Assembly: GCF_013166575.1 (NCBI RefSeq)
Contig: NZ_JABKKE010000007.1
Location: forward strand, 103,330-167,329
DNA: 64,000 nucleotides
DNA from: Xylanibacter rodentium
GTDB lineage: Bacteria > Bacteroidota > Bacteroidia > Bacteroidales > Bacteroidaceae
Reading direction: 5' to 3'
Made by a program: the position numbers and the translations under genes. The notes beneath the pieces are model-generated. The model worked only from the letters and a program-made list of their open reading frames with translations. It had not been told where the DNA came from and did not search any database. Shown one piece after another: positions 29,640 through 38,898 of this stretch. How positions within the stretch are numbered: the stretch's first letter is position 1; the number at the start of each line of letters is the position of its first letter.

Positions 29640-31181
29640 ATGATTAAAGCATTTGAAAACTACGAAGTATGGTTCGTAACCGGCGCACAGTTACTCTATG
29701 GAGGTGACGCCGTTGTACAAGTAGACGGACACTCAAAAGAAATGGTAGAAGGACTGAACAACTCCGGCCGTCTGCCAGTAAAAGTTGTATATAAAGGCAC
29801 AGCCAACAGTTCTAAAGAAGTGGCCGACATCTTCGCACAGGCAAACAACGAAAAGAAATGTATCGGTGTAATCACATGGATGCACACTTTCTCACCGGCC
29901 AAAATGTGGATACACGGACTGCAGATTCTGCACAAACCCCTCCTCCACCTCCATACACAGTTCAACGAAGAGATTCCATGGGACACAATGGATATGGACT
30001 TTATGAACCTGAACCAAAGTGCTCACGGCGACCGAGAATTCGGACATATCATTTCACGCATGCGCATACGCCGTAAACTTGTTGTCGGATATTGGAAAGA
30101 CCCCAAAACCCAGGAGCACATCGCTGTATGGGAACGCGTCTGCGCAGCCTGGGCCGACTCTCAGGACATGCTTATCCTCCGCTTCGGCGACCAGATGAAC
30201 AATGTGGCCGTGACAGACGGAGACAAAGTGGCTGCAGAACAGGTAATGGGCTATCATGTGGATTACTGCCCGTTCAGCGAGGTGATGAAGTACTTCAACG
30301 AGGTGAAGGATGAGGATGTTGATGCACTCGTCAATGTTTATTTCAGCGACTACGATCATGATGCCGAACTGGAAGACACAACAACCGAAGGATATAAGAA
30401 AGTATGGAATGCAGCCAAGGCCGAACTAACACTGCGCGCAGTGCTTGAAGATAAAGGTGCAAAAGGCTTCACAACAAACTTCGATGACTTGGGTGATGCA
30501 AACGTAGAGCAGACCGGTCTCGGATTTGACCAGATTCCCGGACTGGCTTCCCAGCGGATGATGGCCGAAGGATATGGATTCGGTGCCGAAGGCGACTGGA
30601 AGTCTGCTGCACTTTACCGTTCTGTATGGGTGATGAATCAGGGACTTCAAGGCGGATGCTCGTTCCTCGAAGATTACACGCTCAACTTCAACGGCGAGCA
30701 GAGTGCTATACTCCAATCACACATGCTTGAGGTTTGTCCGCTCATCGCTACCGCACGCCCGCGTCTTGAAGTACACTTCCTCGGCATTGGCATACGCAAA
30801 AGTCTCACCGCACGTCTTGTCTTCACGTCAAAAGTAGGCAAAGGCGTAACAGCGACAGTTGTGGACATGGGCAACCGTTTCCGCCTCATAGTAAACGATG
30901 TTGACTGCATAGAACCAAAACCGCTGCCCAAACTTCCCGTGGCATCAGCACTGTGGATTCCACAACCTAACTTCGAAGTTGGTGCAGGATGCTGGATATA
31001 TGCCGGCGGAACACACCATAGCTGTTTCTCATACGATCTGACCGACGAGTATTGGCAGGATTATGCCGAGATAGCCGGCATCGAGTGCCTTATCATCAAC
31101 AACGATACTACAGTAGACAACTTCCGTCGTGAACTCCGGGTGAACGAGGTTTACTATATGCTCAACAAGGCTCTCTGCTAA
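29640..31181 (+). CDS. araA: L-arabinose isomerase
   Basis: A 513-residue enzyme converting L-arabinose to L-ribulose. I start at the ATG at 29640 ([21 protein letters not shown]); the frame runs 83 codons further up into araD but that part is not AraA-like. Recognisable are the TGAQLLYG start, [44 protein letters not shown] and the metal-site His pair in [11 protein letters not shown]; the usual Mn2+-binding Glu lie in the middle part. Length matches the family (about 500). Spacing to araD is 71 bases with a small CTATCG/CGATAG hairpin. Confidence 0.97.
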   Translation: MIKAFENYEVWFVTGAQLLYGGDAVVQVDGHSKEMVEGLNNSGRLPVKVVYKGTANSSKEVADIFAQANNEKKCIGVITWMHTFSPAKMWIHGLQILHKPLLHLHTQFNEEIPWDTMDMDFMNLNQSAHGDREFGHIISRMRIRRKLVVGYWKDPKTQEHIAVWERVCAAWADSQDMLILRFGDQMNNVAVTDGDKVAAEQVMGYHVDYCPFSEVMKYFNEVKDEDVDALVNVYFSDYDHDAELEDTTTEGYKKVWNAAKAELTLRAVLEDKGAKGFTTNFDDLGDANVEQTGLGFDQIPGLASQRMMAEGYGFGAEGDWKSAALYRSVWVMNQGLQGGCSFLEDYTLNFNGEQSAILQSHMLEVCPLIATARPRLEVHFLGIGIRKSLTARLVFTSKVGKGVTATVVDMGNRFRLIVNDVDCIEPKPLPKLPVASALWIPQPNFEVGAGCWIYAGGTHHSCFSYDLTDEYWQDYAEIAGIECLIINNDTTVDNFRRELRVNEVYYMLNKALC

Positions 31182-31207
31182 TAAACGAACAAATATATAT
31201 CATGAAT

Positions 31208-31264
31208 CACGGAGACACAGAAGCACAGAGAAGACAACATTCCACTTGCCTCAGTGTCTCCGTG
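31208..31264 (+). other. Hairpin between araA and araB
   Basis: Perfect 11-bp arms CACGGAGACAC and GTGTCTCCGTG with a 35-base loop, 24 bases before araB. The loop continues the style (AGAAGCACAGAG), which looks like a degenerate dispersed repeat. Possible message stabiliser or attenuator. Confidence 0.4.
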
Positions 31265-31287
31265 GTCTTTATAAACACAGCAAAACC

Positions 31288-32886
31288 ATGAATATAGAAG
31301 CAAAGAAAACCATAGAGTCCGGCAAAGCCATACTTGGAATCGAATTCGGCTCGACAAGAATAAAAGCCGTCCTGATAGACGAGAACAACAAACCCATAGC
31401 CCAAGGTAGCCATGAATGGGAGAACCAACTCGTTGACGGTCTGTGGACATACAGCATTGAAGCTATATGGAACGGAGTACAGAATTGCTATGCTGACCTG
31501 CGTGCCAACGTAAAAAAAGACTATGATACCGACATCGAGATACTGGCAGCCATAGGTATAAGTGCCATGATGCACGGATATATGGCTTTTGACGACAAGC
31601 AGCAGATACTCGTGCCTTTCCGCACATGGCGCAACACCAACACCGCCCAGGCCGCCGCAGAGCTATCGGAACTTTTTGTGTACAACATTCCGCTGCGTTG
31701 GAGCATCTCCCACCTGTATCAGGCCATACTTAACAACGAAGAACATGTGGACAACATAGACTTCCTTACTACGCTCGCCGGATACATCCACTGGCAAATA
31801 ACGGGCATGAAAGTGCTCGGAATCGGTGATGCCTCGGGAATGCTGCCAATCGACCCTGATACAAAAAACTATTCAGCCGAAATGGTGGCAAAGTTTGACA
31901 AACTCACAGCCCCGAAGAAATTCCGATGGAAGCTGACCGACATTCTTCCCAAGGTATTACAAGCCGGCGAAAATGCCGGATTCCTTACCGAAGAAGGTGC
32001 CAAGAAACTCGACATATCCGGCCATCTCAAACCCGGCATCCCCGTTTGTCCGCCTGAAGGCGATGCAGGCACAGGCATGGTAGCCACAAATGCCGTACGT
32101 CAGCGCACAGGCAATGTGTCGGCCGGAACATCATCATTCTCCATGATTGTTCTCGAAAAAGACCTGTCACGTCCTTACGAAATGATTGATATGGTGACCA
32201 CACCCGACGGCAGTCCTGTTGCAATGGTCCACTGTAACAACTGTACATCCGATCTCAACGCATGGGTCGGCCTGTTCCGTGAATATCAGGAACTGTTGGG
32301 TATACCGGCAGACATGAACATGATTTACGAGAAACTATACAACAATGCCCTCAACGGCGATGCCGACTGTGGCGGACTCGTTTCCTACAACTATATATCG
32401 GGAGAGCCCGTTACAGGTCTTGCCGAAGGACGTCCGATGTTCGTGCGTTCCGCCAATGACAAGTTTAATCTTGCCAACTTCATGCGCGCCAATCTGTACG
32501 CGTCTGTCGGTGTGCTGAAAATAGGAAACGACATTCTCTTCAATGATGAGAAGGTGAAGGTGGACCGCATCACCGGACACGGAGGCCTCTTCAAGACCCG
32601 GGGTGTAGGTCAGCGCATACTTGCCGCAGCCATCAACTCACCTATCTCCGTTATGGAAACAGCCGGTGAGGGCGGCGCATGGGGTATAGCCCTGCTCGGT
32701 TCTTATCTGGTGAACAACGAAAATAACCTTTCGCTCGCCGACTATCTCGACCAAACGATATTCGCCGGAAACACCGGCGTGGAAATCGCACCAACGGACG
32801 AGGATGTCGCCGGATTCAACGCATACATCGAAAACTACAAGGCATGCCTGCCCATAGAGGAAGCTGCCGTGAAATACAAGAAATAA
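31288..32886 (+). CDS. araB: FGGY-family sugar kinase, L-ribulokinase role
   Basis: A 532-residue kinase of the FGGY family. I start at the ATG at 31288 ([12 protein letters not shown]); the frame runs 14 codons up into the hairpin. The N-terminal ATPase motif is [16 protein letters not shown], with [18 protein letters not shown] and the phosphate loop [11 protein letters not shown] in the middle, and [23 protein letters not shown] in the second domain. In sequence it looks as much like a xylulokinase as a classical ribulokinase; position directly after araA makes L-ribulose the likely substrate. Last of the araR-D-A-B block; a repeat array follows. Confidence 0.9.
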   Translation: MNIEAKKTIESGKAILGIEFGSTRIKAVLIDENNKPIAQGSHEWENQLVDGLWTYSIEAIWNGVQNCYADLRANVKKDYDTDIEILAAIGISAMMHGYMAFDDKQQILVPFRTWRNTNTAQAAAELSELFVYNIPLRWSISHLYQAILNNEEHVDNIDFLTTLAGYIHWQITGMKVLGIGDASGMLPIDPDTKNYSAEMVAKFDKLTAPKKFRWKLTDILPKVLQAGENAGFLTEEGAKKLDISGHLKPGIPVCPPEGDAGTGMVATNAVRQRTGNVSAGTSSFSMIVLEKDLSRPYEMIDMVTTPDGSPVAMVHCNNCTSDLNAWVGLFREYQELLGIPADMNMIYEKLYNNALNGDADCGGLVSYNYISGEPVTGLAEGRPMFVRSANDKFNLANFMRANLYASVGVLKIGNDILFNDEKVKVDRITGHGGLFKTRGVGQRILAAAINSPISVMETAGEGGAWGIALLGSYLVNNENNLSLADYLDQTIFAGNTGVEIAPTDEDVAGFNAYIENYKACLPIEEAAVKYKK

Positions 32887-32897
32887 CATACCGTAAC

Positions 32898-32981
32898 GTC
32901 ATTATGGCCAGATGACACTGTCACTACGGCCTAATGACATTTTCACACGGTCAAAATGATACCGTCACTCCGCCAAGTGAC
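32898..32981. repeat. Four palindromic units, 22-bp period
   Basis: Units start at 32898, 32920, 32942 and 32964. Units 1, 2 and 4 are palindromic: GTCATTATGGCCAGATGAC, GTCACTACGGCCTAATGAC and GTCACTCCGCCAAGTGAC. Unit 3 (TTCACACGGTCAAAATGAT) is diverged. All lie within the spacer between araB and the GH51 gene. A 22-bp period places the dyads on nearly the same face of the helix, as for a multi-site operator; a mobile or structural repeat is equally possible. Confidence 0.75.
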
Positions 32982-33053
32982 AACCGGACAACAGTTATTT
33001 CGGGAAAATACCTATATATTCGTATTATAATAAAGCATAATGAAAGAAATACA

Positions 33054-34622
33054 ATGAAGAAACTACTCACTACACTTACTGTGATTACGGCATTGTCGAC
33101 ATCGGCAATGGCCGACAACGCCACAGCCACTATCCATGTCAGCCAAGGCAACCAGAAGATATACAAAGAGATTTACGGACAATTTGCCGAACATCTGGGT
33201 TCATGCATCTACGGTGGTCTTTGGGTTGGAGAGAACTCACAGATACCCAACATCAACGGCTACCGCAAGGATGTGTTTGACGCCCTGAAAGCATTGCAGA
33301 TTCCCGTACTGCGCTGGCCCGGCGGATGTTTTGCCGACGAGTATCACTGGATGGACGGTATCGGCCCAAAAGACAAACGCCCCAAGATGCAGAACAACAA
33401 CTGGGGAGGCACTATAGAAGACAACTCGTTCGGAACTCACGAGTTTCTCAACCTCTGCGAAATGTTAGGATGCGAGCCGTACATCAGCGGCAATGTTGGC
33501 AGCGGCTCCGTAGAGGAACTTGCTAAATGGGTGGAGTATATGACGAGTAACGGCGATACCCCAATGGCCAAGCTGCGCCGCCAGAACGGCCGCGACAAGG
33601 CATGGAAAATAAAATTCCTCGGAGTAGGCAACGAGAGTTGGGGATGCGGTGGCAACATGCGCCCCGAATACTATGCCGACCTTTACCGCCGCTATTCCGT
33701 ATACTGCCGCGAATACGACGGAACGAGACTCTACAAGATTGCCAGCGGAGCGAGTGATTATGACTACGACTGGACGAAAGTGCTTATGAACAACGTCGGA
33801 CACCGCATGAACGGACTGTCACTCCACTACTATACAGTGACAGGATGGAGCGGCTCGAAAGGTTCGGCTCTGAAGTTCAACGATGACGAATACTACTGGA
33901 CAATGGGCAAATGTCTCGGCATTGAGGATGTTATCAACAAGCATGCCGCCATCATGGACAAGAAAGACCCCAAGAAGCAGATAGGACTGCTCGTGGACGA
34001 ATGGGGCACATGGTGGGACGAAGAACCAGGCACTGTCTCCGGACATCTCTACCAGCAGAACTCCATGCGCGATGCCTTTGTAGCCGCTCTGTCGCTCAAT
34101 GTGTTCCACCGCCATACCGACCGTGTGCGCATGGCCAACATAGCCCAAGTGGTCAACGTTCTTCAGTCGATGATACTCACCGACCAGAAAGGAACCGGAC
34201 ACATGGTGCTCACACCTACATATCACGTGTTTGAAATGTATAAGGGCTTTCAGGAAGCCACATACCTCCCGATGGACTTCAAATGTGACAGCATCATGGT
34301 ACGCGGTGACCAACACGCCAAAAACGGCCGCAAAATAGCCCTTCTCAACACTTCGGCTGCCAAGCAGACCGACGGTTCTGTCATAATATCATTGGCCAAC
34401 ATAAGTCTTGACAAGGCACAGAAAATAGACATCAATCTTGACGGATTCACAGGCAAGACAGTTACCGGACGAATACTTGCATGCAAGAGCATCACCGATT
34501 TTAACGACTTTGAACATCCTAAAACAGTAAAACCAGCCGACTTCAAGGGAGCCAAACTTAAGAAGAACGTATTGACAGCTGAGATTCCAGCCAAATCAAT
34601 CGTCGTTCTCAATATAAAATAG
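33054..34622 (+). CDS. GH51 alpha-L-arabinofuranosidase, secreted
   Basis: A 522-residue secreted enzyme releasing terminal L-arabinose. I start at MKKLLTTLTV (33054), which gives a clean signal peptide (about 1-20, STSAMA); the frame extends 40 codons upstream across the repeat array and is not credible there. GH51 landmarks: YGQFAEHLG near the N-terminus, RWPGGCFADEYHW, the acid/base Glu194 in GVGNESWG and the nucleophile Glu316 in LVDEWGTWW. A beta-domain forms the C-terminus. A five-codon frame (33040-33057) overlaps its start codon. It feeds arabinose to the pathway encoded upstream. Confidence 0.95.
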   Translation: MKKLLTTLTVITALSTSAMADNATATIHVSQGNQKIYKEIYGQFAEHLGSCIYGGLWVGENSQIPNINGYRKDVFDALKALQIPVLRWPGGCFADEYHWMDGIGPKDKRPKMQNNNWGGTIEDNSFGTHEFLNLCEMLGCEPYISGNVGSGSVEELAKWVEYMTSNGDTPMAKLRRQNGRDKAWKIKFLGVGNESWGCGGNMRPEYYADLYRRYSVYCREYDGTRLYKIASGASDYDYDWTKVLMNNVGHRMNGLSLHYYTVTGWSGSKGSALKFNDDEYYWTMGKCLGIEDVINKHAAIMDKKDPKKQIGLLVDEWGTWWDEEPGTVSGHLYQQNSMRDAFVAALSLNVFHRHTDRVRMANIAQVVNVLQSMILTDQKGTGHMVLTPTYHVFEMYKGFQEATYLPMDFKCDSIMVRGDQHAKNGRKIALLNTSAAKQTDGSVIISLANISLDKAQKIDINLDGFTGKTVTGRILACKSITDFNDFEHPKTVKPADFKGAKLKKNVLTAEIPAKSIVVLNIK

Positions 34623-34677
34623 TATTTTTGTGACATATATATTCTGACAAACATAGATTTATTTAAATCTGAAAAAT

Positions 34678-36696
34678 ATGAACGATAAGAATCTTATGAA
34701 GAAAGCGGCTGACAATATCCGTATTCTCGCCGCTTCAATGGTAGAAAAAGCCAACTCGGGACATCCGGGTGGTGCAATGGGAGGAGCCGACTTTATCAAT
34801 GTGCTCTTCTCCGAGTTCTTGGTTTACGATCCCGAGAACCCCAATTGGGAAGGACGCGACCGTTTCTTCCTGGATCCGGGTCACATGTCACCGATGCTCT
34901 ATTCGGCTCTTGCATTGCAGGGCAAGTTTACACTTGATGAGCTGAAAGAGTTCCGTCAGTGGGATTCCCCCACACCGGGACACCCAGAGCGTGATCTCGC
35001 ACGCGGCATCGAAAACACCAGTGGCCCACTCGGACAGGGCCATACCTTCGGTGCAGGTGCAGCCATAGCCGAGAAATTCCTCGAGGCACGTCTCGGCAAG
35101 GAAGCTATGCAGCATAAGATTTACGCTTACATCTCCGACGGTGGCGTTGAAGAGGAGATATCGCAGGGCACAGGCCGCATAGCCGGTATCCTCGGTCTGA
35201 ACAACCTCATAATGTTCTACGACTCCAATGATATCCAGCTGTCTACTCCTACAAACGTAGTGATGAAAGAAGACACCGAAGCCAAATACAAGGCATGGGG
35301 ATGGAACGTGATAACATGCAACGGTAACGATGCCGACGAAATCCGCGAGGCCCTTAAGGCTGCACAGAAAGAGGAGAAACGCCCGACACTGATAATCGGC
35401 AAAACAATCATGGGCAAGGGCGCGCTGCGTGCCGACGGCACAAGCTATGAGGCTTGCATCAATACTCACGGTGCACCTCTCGGCGGCGACGCTTATGTAA
35501 ACACTATAAAGAATCTTGGAGGCAATCCGGAAAATCCGTTCGTTATATTCCCCGAGGTAGAAAAACTGTATGCCGACCGTCGCAATGAGTTGAAGAAAAT
35601 CGTTGCAGAGCGTCATGCTGCCGAGGCTGAATGGGCAAAGTCTAATCCGGAAAAGGCCGCTTTACTGAAAGAGTGGTTCAGCGGCAATGCTCCCAAGGTG
35701 GACTGGAGCGCTCTTGTACAGAAAGAGAACTCTGCCACACGTGCAGCCAGTGCAGCCTGCTTGGGAGTGCTGGCCGAGCAGGTACCCAACATGATATGCG
35801 CATCTGCCGACCTGTCCAACTCGGACAAGACCGACGGTTTCCTGAAGAAGACAACATCACTTCAGGCAGACGATTTCAATGGTGCATTCTTCCAGGCCGG
35901 TGTTGCCGAACTTACCATGGCATGCATGTGCATCGGCATGTATCTGCACGGCGGTGTAATCCCCGCCTGCGGAACGTTCTTCGTATTCTCCGACTACATG
36001 AAACCCGCTGTCCGCATGGCTGCTCTGATGGAAGTGCCCATCAAGTTCATCTGGACTCACGACGCATTCCGTGTGGGTGAAGACGGCCCAACCCATGAGC
36101 CGGTAGAGCAGGAAGCCCAGATTCGCTTGATGGAGAAACTGAAGAATCACCATGGCAAAGACAGTGTACGCGTATTCCGCCCGGCCGATGCCGACGAGAC
36201 AACCGTATGCTGGGCCATGGCTATGGAAAATGTGGAGACACCTACAGCTCTCATATTCTCACGTCAGAACATCACAAAACTTCCCGCAGGCAACGACTAC
36301 GAGCAAGCCCGCAAAGGTGCATATGTAGTTGCCGGATCCGACGATAACTTCGACGTTATTCTGCTTGCCAGCGGCTCTGAGGTTTCCACACTCGTTGCCG
36401 GTGCCGAACTGTTGCGCAAAGATGACATCAAGATTCGCATCGTGAGCGTGCCGTCGGAAGGTCTCTTCCGCAACCAGAGCAAGGAGTATCAGGAAAGCAT
36501 TCTGCCTGCAGGTTCCAAGATATTCGGTATGACGGCCGGTCTGCCCGTGACTCTCGAAGGTCTCGTAGGAGCTAACGGACGCGTTTGGGGTATGCCGAGT
36601 TTCGGATTCTCAGCACCCTACAAAGTGCTTGACGAGAAACTTGGTTACACAGGAGACAACGTTTACAAGCAGGTTAAGGCCTTTTTGGCTGAATAA
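34678..36696 (+). CDS. tkt: Transketolase
   Basis: A 672-residue thiamine-diphosphate enzyme moving two-carbon units between pentose and other sugar phosphates. Motifs: ANSGHPGGAMGGADF near the N-terminus, GPLGQGHTFGAGAAIAEKFL, the ThDP-binding GGVEEEISQGTGRIAGILGLNNLIMFYDSND region, and THDAFRVGEDGPTHEPVEQ in the pyrimidine domain. Full length. After araB has delivered ribulose 5-phosphate and AraD xylulose 5-phosphate, this enzyme and RpiB carry the carbon into the pentose-phosphate pathway; the gene order supports such a link. Confidence 0.97.
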   Translation: MNDKNLMKKAADNIRILAASMVEKANSGHPGGAMGGADFINVLFSEFLVYDPENPNWEGRDRFFLDPGHMSPMLYSALALQGKFTLDELKEFRQWDSPTPGHPERDLARGIENTSGPLGQGHTFGAGAAIAEKFLEARLGKEAMQHKIYAYISDGGVEEEISQGTGRIAGILGLNNLIMFYDSNDIQLSTPTNVVMKEDTEAKYKAWGWNVITCNGNDADEIREALKAAQKEEKRPTLIIGKTIMGKGALRADGTSYEACINTHGAPLGGDAYVNTIKNLGGNPENPFVIFPEVEKLYADRRNELKKIVAERHAAEAEWAKSNPEKAALLKEWFSGNAPKVDWSALVQKENSATRAASAACLGVLAEQVPNMICASADLSNSDKTDGFLKKTTSLQADDFNGAFFQAGVAELTMACMCIGMYLHGGVIPACGTFFVFSDYMKPAVRMAALMEVPIKFIWTHDAFRVGEDGPTHEPVEQEAQIRLMEKLKNHHGKDSVRVFRPADADETTVCWAMAMENVETPTALIFSRQNITKLPAGNDYEQARKGAYVVAGSDDNFDVILLASGSEVSTLVAGAELLRKDDIKIRIVSVPSEGLFRNQSKEYQESILPAGSKIFGMTAGLPVTLEGLVGANGRVWGMPSFGFSAPYKVLDEKLGYTGDNVYKQVKAFLAE

Positions 36697-36719
36697 TATA
36701 CCAACCCTTTGAAAACAGA

Positions 36720-36806
36720 CAAGGGCACGAATCATACATACCGCACGGACTCTGAAAACCTTAAGAAAAAGCGACGTCCGTATAATCTGTATGACTTGTG
36801 CCCTTG
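36720..36806 (+). other. Long hairpin between tkt and rpiB
   Basis: Outer arms CAAGGGCAC and GTGCCCTTG are perfect (9 bp); inner pairings include CATACA/TGTATG and ACGGAC/GTCCGT. The structure fills most of the tkt-rpiB spacer and ends 27 bases before rpiB. It could be an attenuator or a conserved leader. Confidence 0.4.
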
Positions 36807-36833
36807 ATTTAAGTACTTTCATACATTACCACT

Positions 36834-37277
36834 ATGGAAATAAAAACAGTTGGAATAGCAAGTGACCACGCAGGATATCCACTGAAGAAATTCGTTATCC
36901 AGTATCTCGAGGAACATGGATATCCATACAAAGACTACGGTACATACAGCGATCTTAGCTGCGACTACAGCGATTTCGGCCATGCACTGGCCGAAGGCAT
37001 AGAGAAAGGAGAGGTTTATCCCGGTATCGGTATCTGCGGCAGCGGAGAAGGTATAAACATGACACTCAACAAGCACCAAGGCGTACGTGCCGGACTTGCA
37101 TGGATTCCGGAGATAGCCCACCTTATCCGCCAGCATAACGATGCCAACGTTCTCGTCATGCCAGGGCGCTTCATTGACAACAAGACGGCCGGGAATATTA
37201 TGGATGAGTTTTTCAGTGTGCCGTTTGAAGGCGGACGCCACCAACGGCGCGTAGAAAAGATGCCTATACAGAAATAA
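36834..37277 (+). CDS. rpiB: Ribose-5-phosphate isomerase B
   Basis: A 147-residue RpiB/LacAB-family isomerase that interconverts ribose 5-phosphate and ribulose 5-phosphate. Landmarks: GIASDHAGYPLKKF at the N-terminus, the catalytic Cys in GIGICGSGEGINM, and NKHQGVRAGLAW. Size is typical. Last gene of the plus-strand arabinose/pentose block; a 21-bp hairpin follows. Confidence 0.97.
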   Translation: MEIKTVGIASDHAGYPLKKFVIQYLEEHGYPYKDYGTYSDLSCDYSDFGHALAEGIEKGEVYPGIGICGSGEGINMTLNKHQGVRAGLAWIPEIAHLIRQHNDANVLVMPGRFIDNKTAGNIMDEFFSVPFEGGRHQRRVEKMPIQK

Positions 37278-37339
37278 GTCTTGCGGAAAAGTTGTCAACG
37301 CTTATGATATAAGTTGAATGAATCGCTTTAAAACTTTAT

Positions 37340-37390
37340 AATCCCAAAGTGGGTGTTGCAATTCAATTCTGCAACACCCACTTTGGGATT
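37340..37390. terminator. 21-bp hairpin between convergent genes
   Basis: Perfect arms beginning AATCCCAAAGTGGGTG and their complement enclose a 9-base loop. It lies between rpiB and the fimbrial-like lipoprotein gene, which read toward each other, and could stop both. T-runs are weak on both sides. Confidence 0.6.
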
Positions 37391-37431
37391 AACATATACA
37401 GTCATACTTACAAGCGAGCCGCACCCATACT

Positions 37432-38775
37432 TTACTGCTTGAAAATCAATGTAGCGAAAGCCCGCAGACGGGTGGCCTTACCAAAATCGGGATTTCCTTT
37501 CACACAATAGCTCGATATTGTACCTTCATCCGTAACATAAAAGAATGATAAATCCGGAACAATTGTTTCGGCTCCTGCTCCTTTCAACACTTTGTTTATC
37601 TTATCATAACCGGAAACCACAGCCTTTACCTCCTCCAGCGAGGGCAATCGCCATCTTTCTATACCATCAACGGCAAGCTCTGCAATTGCCTGACTGACAG
37701 CTGAGGAAACCGAAGTCTGATCACCGGCATCAAATTGCAAACCAAACTTATTCGTGCCCGACATCAATACAACAGTAATGCTGCCATCGCCATTCTTACT
37801 GTTCGACAAGACATAGCAGCCTTCATACATTGTTCCCGCAAACGGAGCTTCACCTTCAATGACATTCTCTCCCCCAGGAACAGTTCCCGTGCCGGACGAG
37901 CCATCCTCATTGAAACTGAAACTGATAATGCGTTCACCGGCCCACTCCGCTCCTGTCATTGTGCCGGAGAGCAATATCCCTTCCTTAGATATATAGGTGC
38001 CTTCTATCCTTATCCTGTAATTGGCTTTCAAGCCGTTGCTGAACGAGTACGAATAGCTCTTTGTACCCTCGGCATCGGTCATACGCACTGTAACCGTTGT
38101 ATTTCCGGAAGCCTCAAGCAGATAAATTCCATCCGTATTCTTCCACACACCGGTGCCAGACTCGTTTGTCAGTGTCACTGTACGTGATCCGTTTATCCCG
38201 CTATACGTACCGTCAAGACATAGATTTTCGTATAGCGGAGCTATCGTAACTGAAACTCCAGTCACAGTCTCCGGAACATTGCTTATCTTCACCTCCTGCA
38301 TCATCATGACCTTACGCTCAAGTGACAGATCAAGCTTATTTGTCTCACCGGCCAATATCACCACCGAATTTTTCGCATACATCAAGTCCGCATGCTCCTT
38401 TCCCTGCTTAAGACTTATCACAGATTCCATTTTAGCATCTTCCAATGAAGGAAGAACATAATCGCTTCCTGCACCAGCTACCGCACAGACATGATACATG
38501 CCCTCCATAAGTTTCAATTTCAATACATCACCGGCCTTATCTAAAACAGAAACCGATTTACAAATGCCGGACACATCAAATATATAAACAGTAACCGGAT
38601 AACTCACCTTCAAATCAGTACCGTCACCAACTTCAGCACGAGTACTAACAATCAAGGTACTGTTAGCTTCAACACTTTCCTCACTCTCCAACATAACATC
38701 TTTAGAACAAGATGTCAAACATATTGCCATTATAACAAATGACAATGCAAACGATTCAAAAAACTTACACTTCAT
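37432..38775 (-). CDS. FimB/Mfa2-like surface lipoprotein
   Basis: A 447-residue lipoprotein with signal peptide and lipobox LTSC (Cys23). The N-terminal domain (about 40-280) has the order of strands seen in FimB/Mfa2-type fimbrial anchors and minor subunits: VTVYIFDVSGICKSVSVL, MEGMYHVCAVAG, then VMMMQEVKISNVPETVTGVSVTIAPLY. The C-terminal part (about 330-447) contains ERWRLPSLEEVKAV, as in DUF1566-like domains, which is unusual for this family. No major fimbrillin gene is next to it, so a role in fimbriae is inference. Own promoter with a palindrome inside. Confidence 0.65.
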   Translation of the reverse strand: MKCKFFESFALSFVIMAICLTSCSKDVMLESEESVEANSTLIVSTRAEVGDGTDLKVSYPVTVYIFDVSGICKSVSVLDKAGDVLKLKLMEGMYHVCAVAGAGSDYVLPSLEDAKMESVISLKQGKEHADLMYAKNSVVILAGETNKLDLSLERKVMMMQEVKISNVPETVTGVSVTIAPLYENLCLDGTYSGINGSRTVTLTNESGTGVWKNTDGIYLLEASGNTTVTVRMTDAEGTKSYSYSFSNGLKANYRIRIEGTYISKEGILLSGTMTGAEWAGERIISFSFNEDGSSGTGTVPGGENVIEGEAPFAGTMYEGCYVLSNSKNGDGSITVVLMSGTNKFGLQFDAGDQTSVSSAVSQAIAELAVDGIERWRLPSLEEVKAVVSGYDKINKVLKGAGAETIVPDLSFFYVTDEGTISSYCVKGNPDFGKATRLRAFATLIFKQ

Positions 38776-38814
38776 CAGGATTTATATATTTTTCGTATTT
38801 AATGTTAACTTTGA

Positions 38815-38845
38815 CAAAGGTACGGATAATAATCCGTATAATCAA
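38815..38845 (-). promoter_or_regulatory. Promoter with internal palindrome
   Basis: On the minus strand TACCTTTG (38815-38822) fits the -7 consensus; TTGA (38842-38845) lies 19 bases upstream. An 18-base palindrome TACGGATAATAATCCGTA (38821-38838) overlaps the -7 box and fills the spacer, where a bound repressor would block polymerase. Confidence 0.6.
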
Positions 38846-38898
38846 CTTTTAAATAAGAAAAAAAATGATAAAGTTAATTTTTAAAATATGAAATAATA

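Noticed and set aside
32898..32981. CRISPR array
   Set aside because: Units follow each other at 22 bp with no unique spacers of normal length, and no cas genes are present; the same holds for 54403-54483.
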